Origin: Brassicibacter mesophilus
Lineage (GTDB): Bacteria > Bacillota > Clostridia > Tissierellales > Proteiniboraceae
Direction: 5' to 3'
DNA length: 39,441 bases
NCBI RefSeq assembly: GCF_050433385.1
Contig: NZ_JBNPXI010000033.1
Location: forward strand, 1-39,441
Made by a program: the position numbers and the translations under genes. The notes below the pieces were generated by a model. It saw nothing but the letters and a program-made list of their open reading frames with translations, searched no databases and was not told the origin of the DNA. Below, piece after piece: positions 31,599-38,854 of this stretch. How positions within the stretch are numbered: the first letter of the stretch is position 1; every line of letters starts with the position of its first letter.

Positions 31599-31967
31599 TT
31601 ATTTTTCGTAAGCTCCGATTGTATATTCGTTAACAATCTTTCCGTTAACTATATGCTCTGCTATAACTCGCTTAGCCTTTTCAGGATTCATATCAACATA
31701 AGTTACTTTCTCTTCACCTTGTCTATAAACTTCTACTATTGGCTCTAATCTACATACTCCTATGCAGCCAGTTTGAGTTACTACAACATCATCAAGGCCT
31801 CTAGTTTTAGCTTCTTCTATTAAAGTCATAAGTACTGGTCTTGCTCCAGCAGAAATACCACAAGTCGCCATTCCTACTACTATCCTTGTATTAGCTTTTT
31901 GCTTTCTTAAATCTACATTATCTAAAGCCTCATCTCTTAATTTCTTTAATTCTTCTAAAGATTTCAT
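31599..31967 (-). CDS. hndB: HndB-like thioredoxin-fold [2Fe-2S] ferredoxin of the hydrogenase
   Basis: The 122-residue protein has [2Fe-2S] ligands in ATCGISAGARP near 34 and TGCIGVCRLEP near 69. It is the HndB equivalent, and its presence makes this a four-gene Hnd-type hydrogenase rather than a three-gene HydABC set. It is a close paralog of the FDH-module protein at 26496-26861; one insertion (RQGEEK versus KGEEK) explains the length difference. ATG 31967 has GGAGGTGTAATT upstream. Gaps to both neighbours (155 and 167 bases) are wider than in the FDH operon. Confidence 0.9.
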   Translation of the reverse strand: MKSLEELKKLRDEALDNVDLRKQKANTRIVVGMATCGISAGARPVLMTLIEEAKTRGLDDVVVTQTGCIGVCRLEPIVEVYRQGEEKVTYVDMNPEKAKRVIAEHIVNGKIVNEYTIGAYEK

Positions 31968-32122
31968 ATAATTACACCTCCATATTTCGTTTCATTAGAA
32001 ATATATTATTAAATGCGTCTTCGCTTGTTTATAAAAGTCATAAGTATTTTAAAATATTCTTTAGTAAAAATAACCCTTAAATAAGTGCATTGAGTTATAA
32101 TATAAGCTTTGATAACGTTTGC

Positions 32123-32611
32123 CTATTCAGTATATTTTTTGAGAATTTCAGGAACTTCTTCAGCCTTTAGTCTTCCATATACATCTTCATTAATAGTCAT
32201 TACAGGAGCTAGACCACATGCACCGATACATCTTGTTGCTTGTAGAGAAAATTTTCTATCTGGTGTTGTTCCTCCTACCTCTAGCTTTAATTGCTCTTTA
32301 ATTTTATCAATAATTGCTTGTGAACCTTTTACATAACATGCTGTTCCTAAGCATACTCCTATTTGATATTGTCCCTTTGGAACCAATGTAAATTGTGAAT
32401 AGAAAGTACTAACCCCATAAATGTCTGATAGAGGAACCTTCAATCCCTCAGCTATGATTGTCTGTACTTCAATTGGTAAATAGCCAAAAATTCTCTGAGC
32501 TTCATGTAGTACTGGCATTAAAGCACCTTTTTTATCCTTACTGTTTTCGATAACTTGTTTTAATTCTTCGATTTTTCCCTTGTTCTCATTCCAATCAAAC
32601 TTAATTTCCAT
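32123..32611 (-). CDS. hydC: NuoE-like [2Fe-2S] subunit of the hydrogenase (HydC/HndA)
   Basis: The 162-residue protein is homologous to NuoE/HndA. The helical N-terminus (KDKKGALMPVLHEAQRIFG) precedes a thioredoxin-like [2Fe-2S] domain with GVCLGTACYVKG near 87 and ATRCIGACGLAP near 128. It works with hydB in NAD(H) electron transfer. It is the first gene of the hydrogenase operon and a close paralog of the FDH-module subunit at 26874-27371. ATG 32611 follows AAAGGAGGGTATAT, a strong ribosome site. Confidence 0.93.
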   Translation of the reverse strand: MEIKFDWNENKGKIEELKQVIENSKDKKGALMPVLHEAQRIFGYLPIEVQTIIAEGLKVPLSDIYGVSTFYSQFTLVPKGQYQIGVCLGTACYVKGSQAIIDKIKEQLKLEVGGTTPDRKFSLQATRCIGACGLAPVMTINEDVYGRLKAEEVPEILKKYTE

Positions 32612-32967
32612 TATATACCCTCCTTTTACGGTAAATATTTTTTGAGTTTGTTAATTTTTTGACTCATTCGTTTTAAAGCAAAACAGCACCATTTTTGATG
32701 CTGTTACCTTTATCTCGTGTAAGTTATGCTTTGTAGTATTAAATTAATCCGTAAATTTCAACATAATTATATATTATTTTGAATTATAAGTCAATTAGAT
32801 TTGTATACTCTATACAACCAATAATTATTAAATTATTGTAATCTTTTCAAGCTTGTTCAAGAAAAAAATAGACATTCTAGATATCTTTTTATCGTAGATA
32901 ACCAGAACCCTATCATCAAAATCACTCTATGATATGATGTGCTCGGATTTCTTAATATTTAAAAGCT
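32612..32967 (-). promoter_or_regulatory. 356-bp hydrogenase operon upstream region
   Basis: No gene was seen. It must contain the hydrogenase promoter. Its main visible structure is the hairpin at 32680-32707, listed separately. Around 32850 there is a short CTTG/CAAG dyad next to a run of A. No riboswitch was recognised. Confidence 0.5.
32680..32707 (-). terminator. Probable terminator of the phzF transcript
   Basis: On the minus strand AACAGCATC pairs with GGTGCTGTT (nine pairs, one G.U) around AAAAAT and is followed by TTGCTTT. The U-run is interrupted, so it is moderate rather than strong. It would isolate the hydrogenase operon from the upstream phzF gene. Confidence 0.6.
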
Positions 32968-33864
32968 TTATAATGAGATTATGCCCTGTAAGACAATATT
33001 AGCCTTTCCTCCCACTTTCACAGTATAAGATCCATCTTTTTCTTCTATCTGGCAAAATATATCACTTGGTCTATTTAATGCTTGTCCCTGTTTGGCTAGC
33101 ATTTCGTCTCTACTAATTAAATTATTTTTCTTAAGATAATGTATTAATGCGCCATTTGAAGTCCCCGTTGCTGCTTCTTCGTTTATCCCAACAGCAGGTG
33201 CAAAATTTCTGCAAAATACTGTACTGTCAGAGTCTTCATCAAAGCAAAAAACATGCGCTCCTAGAGCGTTATATTTAACAGAAAATTCTTCTAGTTTTCT
33301 GAAGTCAATGTCAATACTATCTAAAACAGCCTTACTTCTAACAGGTACTATGATATCAGCTAGCCCAGTGCTTACTATTTCTGGACACAAGGTTGCCCCA
33401 TTGACTCCAATGTTGTCAGATGATATCCCTAATATGCTAGCTAAACTAGCAGTATCATTAACTACTCCAAACGAACAAGGCGTTCCCTGATACATCATTA
33501 CTTTTTCTACATTACCATCCTTAAAATAAATCTCTACTGGCAGCTTGCCTGCCTTAGTTAATTGATGTACTGTTATTACTCCATTATCTATATTCCTAAT
33601 ATATCCTTTTTGGGCTAACACATAAAATGTAGCAATAGTAGCATGTCCACATAAATCGACCTCACACTTTGGTGTAAAAAATCTTACTTCATAATTTCTA
33701 CTATCCTTCTCAATGACAAAGGCAGTCTCAGATAAATTCATCTCATTAGCAATTCTTTGCATGTGTAGTTCAGATAGTCCTCTTGCATCAGGAACAACTC
33801 CTGCTGGGTTACCCCCAAAAGGCTTTTCTGTAAATGCATCTACCTGATATATTATAACCTCCAT
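32968..33864 (-). CDS. PhzF family isomerase-like protein
   Basis: The 298-residue protein has the twin-hotdog (diaminopimelate-epimerase-like) PhzF fold. Signature segments: YQVDAFTEKPFGGNPAGVV at the N-terminus, NLSETAFV with the catalytic Glu near residue 45, and FFTPKCEVDLCGHATIATFYVL near 62-83. GINEEAATGTSNGAL near 228 supplies the second half-site. The family includes phenazine isomerases and many of unknown substrate; no phenazine genes are here. Start choice: ATG 33864 has AAGGAGC about nine bases away; the ATG two codons earlier is too near the ribosome site. No functional link to the neighbouring hydrogenase or parABS genes is visible. Confidence 0.85.
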   Translation of the reverse strand: MEVIIYQVDAFTEKPFGGNPAGVVPDARGLSELHMQRIANEMNLSETAFVIEKDSRNYEVRFFTPKCEVDLCGHATIATFYVLAQKGYIRNIDNGVITVHQLTKAGKLPVEIYFKDGNVEKVMMYQGTPCSFGVVNDTASLASILGISSDNIGVNGATLCPEIVSTGLADIIVPVRSKAVLDSIDIDFRKLEEFSVKYNALGAHVFCFDEDSDSTVFCRNFAPAVGINEEAATGTSNGALIHYLKKNNLISRDEMLAKQGQALNRPSDIFCQIEEKDGSYTVKVGGKANIVLQGIISL

Positions 33865-34145
33865 ATACATACGCTCCTTAAGTCCATTTTTCCGATAACT
33901 AGCAACAATAAAAATTGACTATGTTTTTTACCTAATGAACATTTATCTAGTTAAAATCATAATATCAGTCAACTATAATTGCATAGCCTCTAAATTTGTC
34001 TAGCTTTACTCTAATCAAGTATAGCTTACTTTATCAATTATAATTATAACAGAATACCATCTTATACTTAATGGTATTTATTAGATATCTTGTATATAAT
34101 AGAGCATAATATGAAGTTTTTTCCTTGTTTACTTGCTTGTTTTTG

Positions 34146-34161
34146 TGTTTCACGTGAAACA
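34146..34161. promoter_or_regulatory. parS site at the 3' end of parB
   Basis: TGTTTCACGTGAAACA is a perfect palindrome (18 bp with its flanking G and C). It ends exactly at the base before the parB stop codon (34162-34164). It is identical to the site at 31456, 2.7 kb away. Confidence 0.93.
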
Positions 34162-35037
34162 CTATCTAGATAAAACCTCAAGTATTCTATCTAAGTCTTC
34201 ATCACTATAGTATTCGATCTCTATCTTACCTTTTTTCTTTCCTTTAATTATTTGCACCTTAGTTCCTAATATTTTTCTTAATGATTCCTCAAATTCAATT
34301 AATGAAGGATCTTTTCTTTTCTTTACCTTCTGTTTCTTTTCTACGCTGTTGTCTTCAATTAAACCTTTAACAAGTCTTTCTGTTTCTCTAACACTTAGTT
34401 CATTCTCAATTATTGCATTAGCAGTTTTCAGCTGAACTTCTTTATCTGCTAATGCTAACAAAGTTCGCCCATGTCCATTAGAAAGTTTTCCATTTGACAT
34501 TAATTTAATTACTTGCTCATCTAGATTTAGTAACCTTATTATATTAGCTACGTAAGATCTGCTTTTACCAACTATACTGGATATCTCTTCTTGTGTGACA
34601 TTATATCTATCAATCAAATTTTTATATGCAATTGCTTCTTCAATGGGGTTTAAATCCTCTCGTTGTATGTTCTCAATCAAAGCAACCTCAGTAGATTCCA
34701 TTTGTTCAAGCTCTTTTATTATAGATGGAATCTCTTTTAATCCTGCTTCCTTTGCAGCTCGCCATCTTCTCTCACCAGCAACTATCTGATATCCTTTATT
34801 TTGCTTTCTTACTATGATTGGTTGTATTATCCCATGCTTTTTTATTGATAGTGCGAGCTCTTGTATAGCTTCTTGATCAAATTCTCTTCTAGGTTGTTCA
34901 GTATTTGGCTCTATGTAAGAAATGTCTATATTAATAATTTTATCTTTGTCATCTACTACAGTTTTAGCTTCATTAACTATCTCATCCGGTATAAGCGCTG
35001 AAAGACCTTTCCCTAAGCCTCTTTTTTTCACAGCCAT
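34162..35037 (-). CDS. parB: Chromosome partition protein ParB (Spo0J)
   Basis: The 291-residue ParB is a CTPase clamp that loads at parS. Landmarks: the ParA-stimulating N-terminus KKRGLGKGLSALIPDE; the CTP-binding motifs GERRWRAAK near 98 and ENIQREDLNPIEEA near 126-139; the helix-turn-helix YNVTQEEISSIVGKSRSYVANIIRLL near 149-174; and a C-terminal dimerisation region preceded by a Lys-rich linker (VEKKQKVKKRKD). It starts directly after the parA stop. The parS sites at 34146 and 31456 are its expected binding sites. It acts in origin segregation and, in spore formers, in sporulation control. Confidence 0.95.
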   Translation of the reverse strand: MAVKKRGLGKGLSALIPDEIVNEAKTVVDDKDKIINIDISYIEPNTEQPRREFDQEAIQELALSIKKHGIIQPIIVRKQNKGYQIVAGERRWRAAKEAGLKEIPSIIKELEQMESTEVALIENIQREDLNPIEEAIAYKNLIDRYNVTQEEISSIVGKSRSYVANIIRLLNLDEQVIKLMSNGKLSNGHGRTLLALADKEVQLKTANAIIENELSVRETERLVKGLIEDNSVEKKQKVKKRKDPSLIEFEESLRKILGTKVQIIKGKKKGKIEIEYYSDEDLDRILEVLSR

Positions 35038-35811
35038 CTATATCACATCCTCTGCATAATCTAAAAATTCTTCTGCCAGCTCTAAGTAAGCCTCTGCTCC
35101 TTTAGATTTAGGATCATAATCAATGATAGGTATACCAAAGCTAGGTGCCTCAGCTAACCTTACATTTCTAGGTATAATTGTTGTGTAAACTTTACCCTTA
35201 AAAAATTTCTTTACTTCATCTACTACCTGTATTGACAAGTTTGTCCTGCCATCAAACATACTAAGTACTACTCCTTCTATTTCAAGCTGAGGATTAAGAC
35301 TTCTTTTTACTAACTTTATAGTATCCATCAGCTGACTAACACCCTCTAATGCATAGTATTCACATTGAATAGGTATTAGTACGCTATCTACTGCAACTAA
35401 TGAGTTTATAGTTAATAATCCTAATGAAGGTGGACAGTCAACAAATATATAGTCATAGTCTTCTTTGATATCTTCAATAGCTTTCTTTAGTGCAAGTTCT
35501 CTATCATCATGCTTTGTAAGCTCTATTTCAGCTCCAGCAAGCTCTACGTTAGAAGGTATTATAAGCAAGTTTTCAATACTAGTATTTATTACGGCTTCCT
35601 TGGCATTTATTCCATTAATTAATACATCATATATTGATAAAGTCAGTTCTTTTTTATTTATTCCAAATCCACTAGTTGTATTACCTTGTGGGTCAATGTC
35701 TACGACTAGTGTTTTTTTACCTTTTTTAGCTAGACATGCACTAAGATTTACATTTGTTGTTGTCTTTCCTACTCCACCTTTTTGATTGAAAATTGCAATA
35801 ACTTTTGACAT
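35038..35811 (-). CDS. parA: Chromosome partition ATPase ParA (Soj)
   Basis: The 257-residue ParA/MinD-type ATPase has a deviant Walker A FNQKGGVGKTT near residues 8-18, Walker A' VDIDPQGN near 37, and Walker B-like FVDCPPSLG near 119. It binds DNA nonspecifically in the ATP dimer form and is stimulated by ParB. The start was moved to ATG 35811 (MSKVIAIF) because AAGGAG lies nine bases upstream; the longer reading MWGMSK starts within the ribosome site. A small dyad TTTTACTAAGTAAAA sits against the ribosome site and could hide it in the mRNA. Confidence 0.95.
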   Translation of the reverse strand: MSKVIAIFNQKGGVGKTTTNVNLSACLAKKGKKTLVVDIDPQGNTTSGFGINKKELTLSIYDVLINGINAKEAVINTSIENLLIIPSNVELAGAEIELTKHDDRELALKKAIEDIKEDYDYIFVDCPPSLGLLTINSLVAVDSVLIPIQCEYYALEGVSQLMDTIKLVKRSLNPQLEIEGVVLSMFDGRTNLSIQVVDEVKKFFKGKVYTTIIPRNVRLAEAPSFGIPIIDYDPKSKGAEAYLELAEEFLDYAEDVI

Positions 35812-35927
35812 GCCCCACATCTCCTTTTACTTAGTAAAAATATCTCTATCGTTTTATATTTAAACTTATAATATATTTCGTCAATAGAAATCATATTCCT
35901 TCATTATTTATTTAATTTATTTGTATA

Positions 35928-36143
35928 TTATATATCCTTTTTTTGAGTAAAGAATCTAAATATGTAATTTATAATATGAAACAACATAATTGTAGAAAAT
36001 ACATACAAATCGTTTGATCTGTATATCCAAGCTAATAATCCTATTACTACTATAATTAAAGAATTAATACTAGCAGAATTAAGTTACAAACTTAGGTATT
36101 TATCAATATTAACGATTTGCATTTTTCGAACCCAAAACCCCAT
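35928..36143 (-). pseudogene. Possible small membrane-protein pseudogene upstream of parA
   Basis: On the minus strand, an open frame from ATG 36143 is interrupted by one TAA (36086-36084) after 19 codons, then continues for 51 codons to a stop at 35928. The second part is a plausible small membrane protein: a hydrophobic stretch LIIVVIGLLAWIY, a turn YRSND, a second segment FSTIMLFHIINYIF, and a charged tail RFFTQKKDI. AAAAGGAG lies directly before the ATG. The family is not recognised. The hydrophobic pattern on both sides of the TAA suggests a single point mutation, but a chance frame in AT-rich DNA is possible. Confidence 0.35.
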
Positions 36144-36328
36144 CTCCTTTTTAATCAGTTATATTATATATAAAACAATCTACTATAATTATATCATTGA
36201 TTGAATGCTTTAGTTCTTTTTACATAGCATTTTACCGATAATGCATCTACCTACTATTAATAAGAAAATATATCTTTTCATTTTTTCAGTTACAAAAAAA
36301 TTTTAATAGATATGTCCTTTTATATAGT

Positions 36329-36366
36329 GTAAGACGAAATAAGTTGGCCAACAGAGAGAGTCTTAC
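36329..36366 (+). repeat. Hairpin with nested palindrome before the 36398 gene
   Basis: GTAAGAC (36329-36335) pairs with GTCTTAC (36360-36366), and the loop contains the palindrome TTGGCCAA (36344-36351). It sits just upstream of the ribosome site AAAAGGAGAG. It could be an mRNA leader structure or an operator. Confidence 0.45.
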
Positions 36367-36397
36367 AAAATAAAATAATAAAAAGGAGAGAGTATGT

Positions 36398-36844
36398 ATG
36401 TCAATAGTTTATAGAATTTACAACGCAAATCAGGTTAGACAACTGGAAGAGGAAGCCTATAGAGTTTTATCGGAAATGACAGGGGGATCAAGTTCTACAG
36501 CCAAGCCTTTAATTGATGGAGCAGGAGACTATATCATAGGACAAGGAATAGGGTATATAGCTAAGGAGGCAGGAGAAAAAATCCTTGATCCGCTTAGTGC
36601 TTATCTTAGTTGTATAGATAACATGTCATTATCATTGGTAAGCCAAACTCACAAACTATGGAGAGAGGCTCGTATTCTTTTAACTGACAAAGATTTTAAT
36701 TATGACTTAGCTAAGTTTGAATTAAATGAAGTTACTAGATATATTCCACCTAAAAAAGGTTGGCCAGGAGGATATCTTAAAACACAAGATGATACTCCAA
36801 CAATATATGCAGTTCACACTCCAAATGGTTGGAAATTAGCTTAA
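36398..36844 (+). CDS. Hypothetical protein, accessory region
   Basis: The 148-residue protein was not recognised. It has no signal peptide at its start and no long membrane segment, though a Gly/Ala-rich mid region (IDGAGDYIIGQGIGYIAKEAG, about 47-67) could be weakly membrane-associated. The C-terminal 35 residues are rich in Pro and Gly with a YAVHTPNGWKLA end. A 29-residue piece at 37452-37541 reproduces the pattern GG-x-x-KT-x(n)-T-x-I-A-V-H-T, which implies a second, decayed copy nearby. The ribosome site AAAAGGAG is well placed. It is followed by a 14-bp hairpin. It is possibly part of a small mobile or competition locus, but nothing proves this. Confidence 0.65.
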   Translation: MSIVYRIYNANQVRQLEEEAYRVLSEMTGGSSSTAKPLIDGAGDYIIGQGIGYIAKEAGEKILDPLSAYLSCIDNMSLSLVSQTHKLWREARILLTDKDFNYDLAKFELNEVTRYIPPKKGWPGGYLKTQDDTPTIYAVHTPNGWKLA

Positions 36845-36852
36845 TGGCTGAG

Positions 36853-36885
36853 ACAGCTCTAGATGATATTATCATCTAGGGCTGT
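36853..36885 (+). terminator. Hairpin after the 36398 gene
   Basis: ACAGCTCTAGATGA (36853-36866) pairs over 14 bp with TCATCTAGGGCTGT (36872-36885), one pair being U.G. What follows is AAAATATTT, not a U-run, so intrinsic termination is uncertain; it may be an mRNA end stabiliser. Confidence 0.5.
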
Positions 36886-36891
36886 AAAATA

Positions 36892-36920
36892 TTTACACAC
36901 ACAATTGTAAATGTTATAAT
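36892..36920 (+). promoter_or_regulatory. Strong sigma-A promoter for the 36955 gene
   Basis: TTTACA (36892-36897), exactly 17 bases, then a perfect TATAAT (36915-36920). The -35 region TTTACA is also mirrored by TGTAAA eight bases on, giving a dyad that a repressor could use. Confidence 0.75.
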
Positions 36921-36954
36921 ATACCTGTAAAACATAAATAAGGGAGTGTATTTG

Positions 36955-37452
36955 TTGAAAAAAAATAAAGTAATATTACTAATATTATTAACGGTTTTAA
37001 TAGTTGTCACTATTTTCTATTATGAAAATAAATCAACAACAATCTCAAAATTAACAAAGGTAGATTTAACTAAGAACAACCACTATGGATTAACGATGTA
37101 TATAACAGGTACAGAAGATGGTCTCTATAGAAAAGATATGAAGGATGAATACTTGCCTTTAGTCACCGAATACTTAAAATCATTACATATTAAAGAATTT
37201 TCATTAGATAGACAAAAGACGAAAATAATGGAGAACTCAGATATCGTTAAACAAAAACATACTCCTTATAATATATTTTTTTATCAAAAAGATAAATTTG
37301 GGCGACTCATAATTACGACATTTGGGAGTAATCGAATTAGCATATCTTGTAATGACAAAGATTTTGGTATTTATGAAATCACGAATGGAGAGATTGACTA
37401 TGAAATTTTAGATAATATTTTTGAAAAATTACAGATTTACGAGAATCAATAG
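36955..37452 (+). CDS. Hypothetical protein with N-terminal membrane anchor
   Basis: The 165-residue protein begins KKNKVILLILLTVLIVVTIFYY, a single N-terminal transmembrane anchor or uncleaved signal, followed by a soluble outer domain. The family was not recognised. Its C-terminal pattern, Y-x-I-T-N-x-E-I-D-Y-E-x-L-D-N-I-F, closely resembles the end of the lipoprotein at 37604-38179 (Y-x-I-x-N-x-E-L-D-F-E-x-I-E-D-V-F), so the two are probably distant paralogs. The TTG at 36955 was chosen because AAGGGAG is about eight bases upstream; the GTG at 36946 overlaps that site. It has its own strong promoter. Confidence 0.7.
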   Translation: MKKNKVILLILLTVLIVVTIFYYENKSTTISKLTKVDLTKNNHYGLTMYITGTEDGLYRKDMKDEYLPLVTEYLKSLHIKEFSLDRQKTKIMENSDIVKQKHTPYNIFFYQKDKFGRLIITTFGSNRISISCNDKDFGIYEITNGEIDYEILDNIFEKLQIYENQ

Positions 37453-37541
37453 GTGGTCCTATTAAAACAGCAACTATACCAACAGATGTAACTCTTATTG
37501 CTGTTCATACTTCTGGGGTGGATAGCTGCATAATAAAATAA
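37452..37541 (+). pseudogene. Fragment related to the C-terminus of the 36398 protein
   Basis: In a frame different from the preceding gene, 29 codons read GGPIKTATIPTDVTLIAVHT and then nine more residues to a TAA. This parallels the end of the 36398 product (GGYLKT...TPTIYAVHT). There is no start codon or ribosome site, so it looks like the surviving 3' end of a duplicated or displaced copy whose 5' part has been lost. Confidence 0.5.
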
Positions 37542-37548
37542 ACACTTT

Positions 37549-37590
37549 AAAATAAGCTGAGGTGTTTACTTACCTCAGCTTATTTTATTT
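37549..37590. terminator. Bidirectional terminator between convergent genes
   Basis: AAAATAAGCTGAGGT (37549-37563) pairs perfectly over 15 bp with ACCTCAGCTTATTTT (37572-37586), with U-rich ends on both strands. It serves the plus-strand 36955 gene and the minus-strand lipoprotein gene. Confidence 0.9.
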
Positions 37591-37603
37591 ACAGAGTCTG
37601 TAA

Positions 37604-38179
37604 TTATTCTTTTTTTGAGTCTAATGAACTAAAAACATCTTCGATATATTCAAAATCTAATTCTGAATTACATATTTTATATGTTTGTGAATCTATTTTT
37701 CGCTTATAAGTTACCATGTTTCTTTTTTTATCAGTTATCTTTTCATGAGTAAAATTTATAACATCAATATATGTTTTATCAAAAATTTGAATTTTCATTT
37801 TTGCATATGTTTCTTTGTTTTTAAAATTAACTTCATATACTTCTTTTAAAAATGTAGTTTCTGGAAAATCCTTATATTCTACCTTTTCTAATTGAAGTTG
37901 TCTAAAATAATTCAAAAATTCACTTGTAATTTTTTCGTTGTCATTACTAAATTTCACAATATATTTATTGCCTACAAGTTTCTCTATATTTACGTTATCA
38001 AACTGTTCACTTGAATAATAAGGTAATACAAAGTCACTAAAAGAACCTTTAATTCCTTTTGAGTCTGATAAATGCTTATTTGTACAACCTAATAAAAAGA
38101 ATAATATCATAAGGAATATAGTTAAATATTCAATTGCTCTTTTAATATTAAAATGAAGTCTAATCATTTTTGTACTCAT
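37604..38179 (-). CDS. Putative lipoprotein of unknown function
   Basis: The 191-residue protein has a basic start, a hydrophobic stretch (LTIFLMILFFLLGC) and a lipobox-like LLGC that puts the lipidated Cys near residue 32, then a polar, Lys-rich outer domain. The N-region before the hydrophobic stretch is long for a lipoprotein (about 18 residues), so an internal start is possible. The ATG at 38179 has AAGGAGTG ten bases upstream. Its C-terminal motif is shared with the membrane-anchored protein at 36955-37452 (see there). A decayed short frame lies just upstream in the same direction. The family was not recognised. Confidence 0.7.
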   Translation of the reverse strand: MSTKMIRLHFNIKRAIEYLTIFLMILFFLLGCTNKHLSDSKGIKGSFSDFVLPYYSSEQFDNVNIEKLVGNKYIVKFSNDNEKITSEFLNYFRQLQLEKVEYKDFPETTFLKEVYEVNFKNKETYAKMKIQIFDKTYIDVINFTHEKITDKKRNMVTYKRKIDSQTYKICNSELDFEYIEDVFSSLDSKKE

Positions 38180-38231
38180 TAATGTTTCACTCCTTAAATC
38201 ACCATTATATAATCTATTCCTAAATCTCCTT

Positions 38232-38393
38232 TCACTTCAAATCTCTATTTAATGAAATTTTCCTTATTCCTACTTCATTAGATACCTTTTCTCTAGCCTC
38301 ATTTTCATATTCTTACAGTACAAGTTCTTCAAATGTCCCCCTAGATATGCCGATAACAATAAAAATAACTCAACTAATTATCTTTTTAATCAT
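38232..38393 (-). pseudogene. Possible degraded small membrane peptide gene
   Basis: On the minus strand, ATG 38393 with GAAAGGGTG upstream opens a 54-codon frame. It is broken by TGA at codon 8 and TAA at codon 27. Between the stops are a hydrophobic stretch VIFIVIGI and then an acidic-basic part (EYENEAREKVSNEVG) that resembles real protein rather than random AT-rich sequence. It ends just before the ribosome-site region of the lipoprotein gene. It may be the relic of an upstream partner of that gene. Confidence 0.35.
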
Positions 38394-38577
38394 AATCACC
38401 CTTTCATTCTTTAGGCGGGAATACTGTTTTATTATGTATAAGTACATTATATCAATTCATTTTAATTGTGAAAATAAATACTATATTTGGTTTGTAACTC
38501 CATAAGGGTAGTAGCTGTTAACAGAATCATATCCTCACAAACTCAATACATAATAGTACATAAAAATAAATATAATC
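38394..38577. other. Rest of the 38180-38610 gap: no gene seen
   Basis: This AT-rich stretch lies between the degraded small frame and the split-sigma operon terminator. Apart from that pseudogene (38232-38393) and terminator (38578-38604), nothing with coding or RNA structure could be supported in the 431-base gap. Confidence 0.4.
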
Positions 38578-38604
38578 ATAAAAAAAGTGGGGTCACACCC
38601 CACT
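38578..38604 (-). terminator. Intrinsic terminator of the split-sigma operon
   Basis: On the minus strand AGTGGGG pairs with CCCCACT around TGTGA and runs into at least six T residues, just after the stop at 38611. Confidence 0.93.
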
Positions 38605-38610
38605 GCAATA

Positions 38611-38847
38611 CTATTCATCATCAATGTTCAAATAGTCAGAAATATCTTTTTTAGTATCAAAGTTAAAATTTCTAATACAGTTAATAAGTCTTAAAGTAAG
38701 TTCTTGTTGGCAATCACTATCTAGTTTACCATTAACAAAGCTTTGTTTACGTATAGAAGGCGTAAACATATCAATCAATGTTTCTAAAGACTTTATATCT
38801 CCTTTCTGAGCAGCCTCAAATAAATTTTTAAATTCAGTATCACTCAT
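38611..38847 (-). CDS. RsoA-like sigma region 2 protein (HTH-conjugal-transposon-like)
   Basis: The 78-residue protein starts MSDTEFKNLFEAAQKGDIKS, then LETLIDMFTPSIRKQSFVNG and CQQELTLRLINCIRNFNF. This is the region-2-like pattern of short sigma co-factors (A-x-x-G-D-x-x-x-x-x-x-L-I-x-x-F-x-P-x-I, followed by D-x-x-Q-E-L). It corresponds in size and pattern to RsoA (YvrHa) of Bacillus subtilis and to the PF12645 HTH proteins of conjugative elements. It would supply core-binding and -10 recognition to the region-4 protein encoded upstream at 39007-39324. It is the third gene of a three-gene operon that ends in a strong terminator. Confidence 0.75.
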   Translation of the reverse strand: MSDTEFKNLFEAAQKGDIKSLETLIDMFTPSIRKQSFVNGKLDSDCQQELTLRLINCIRNFNFDTKKDISDYLNIDDE

Positions 38848-38854
38848 GGCTTTA

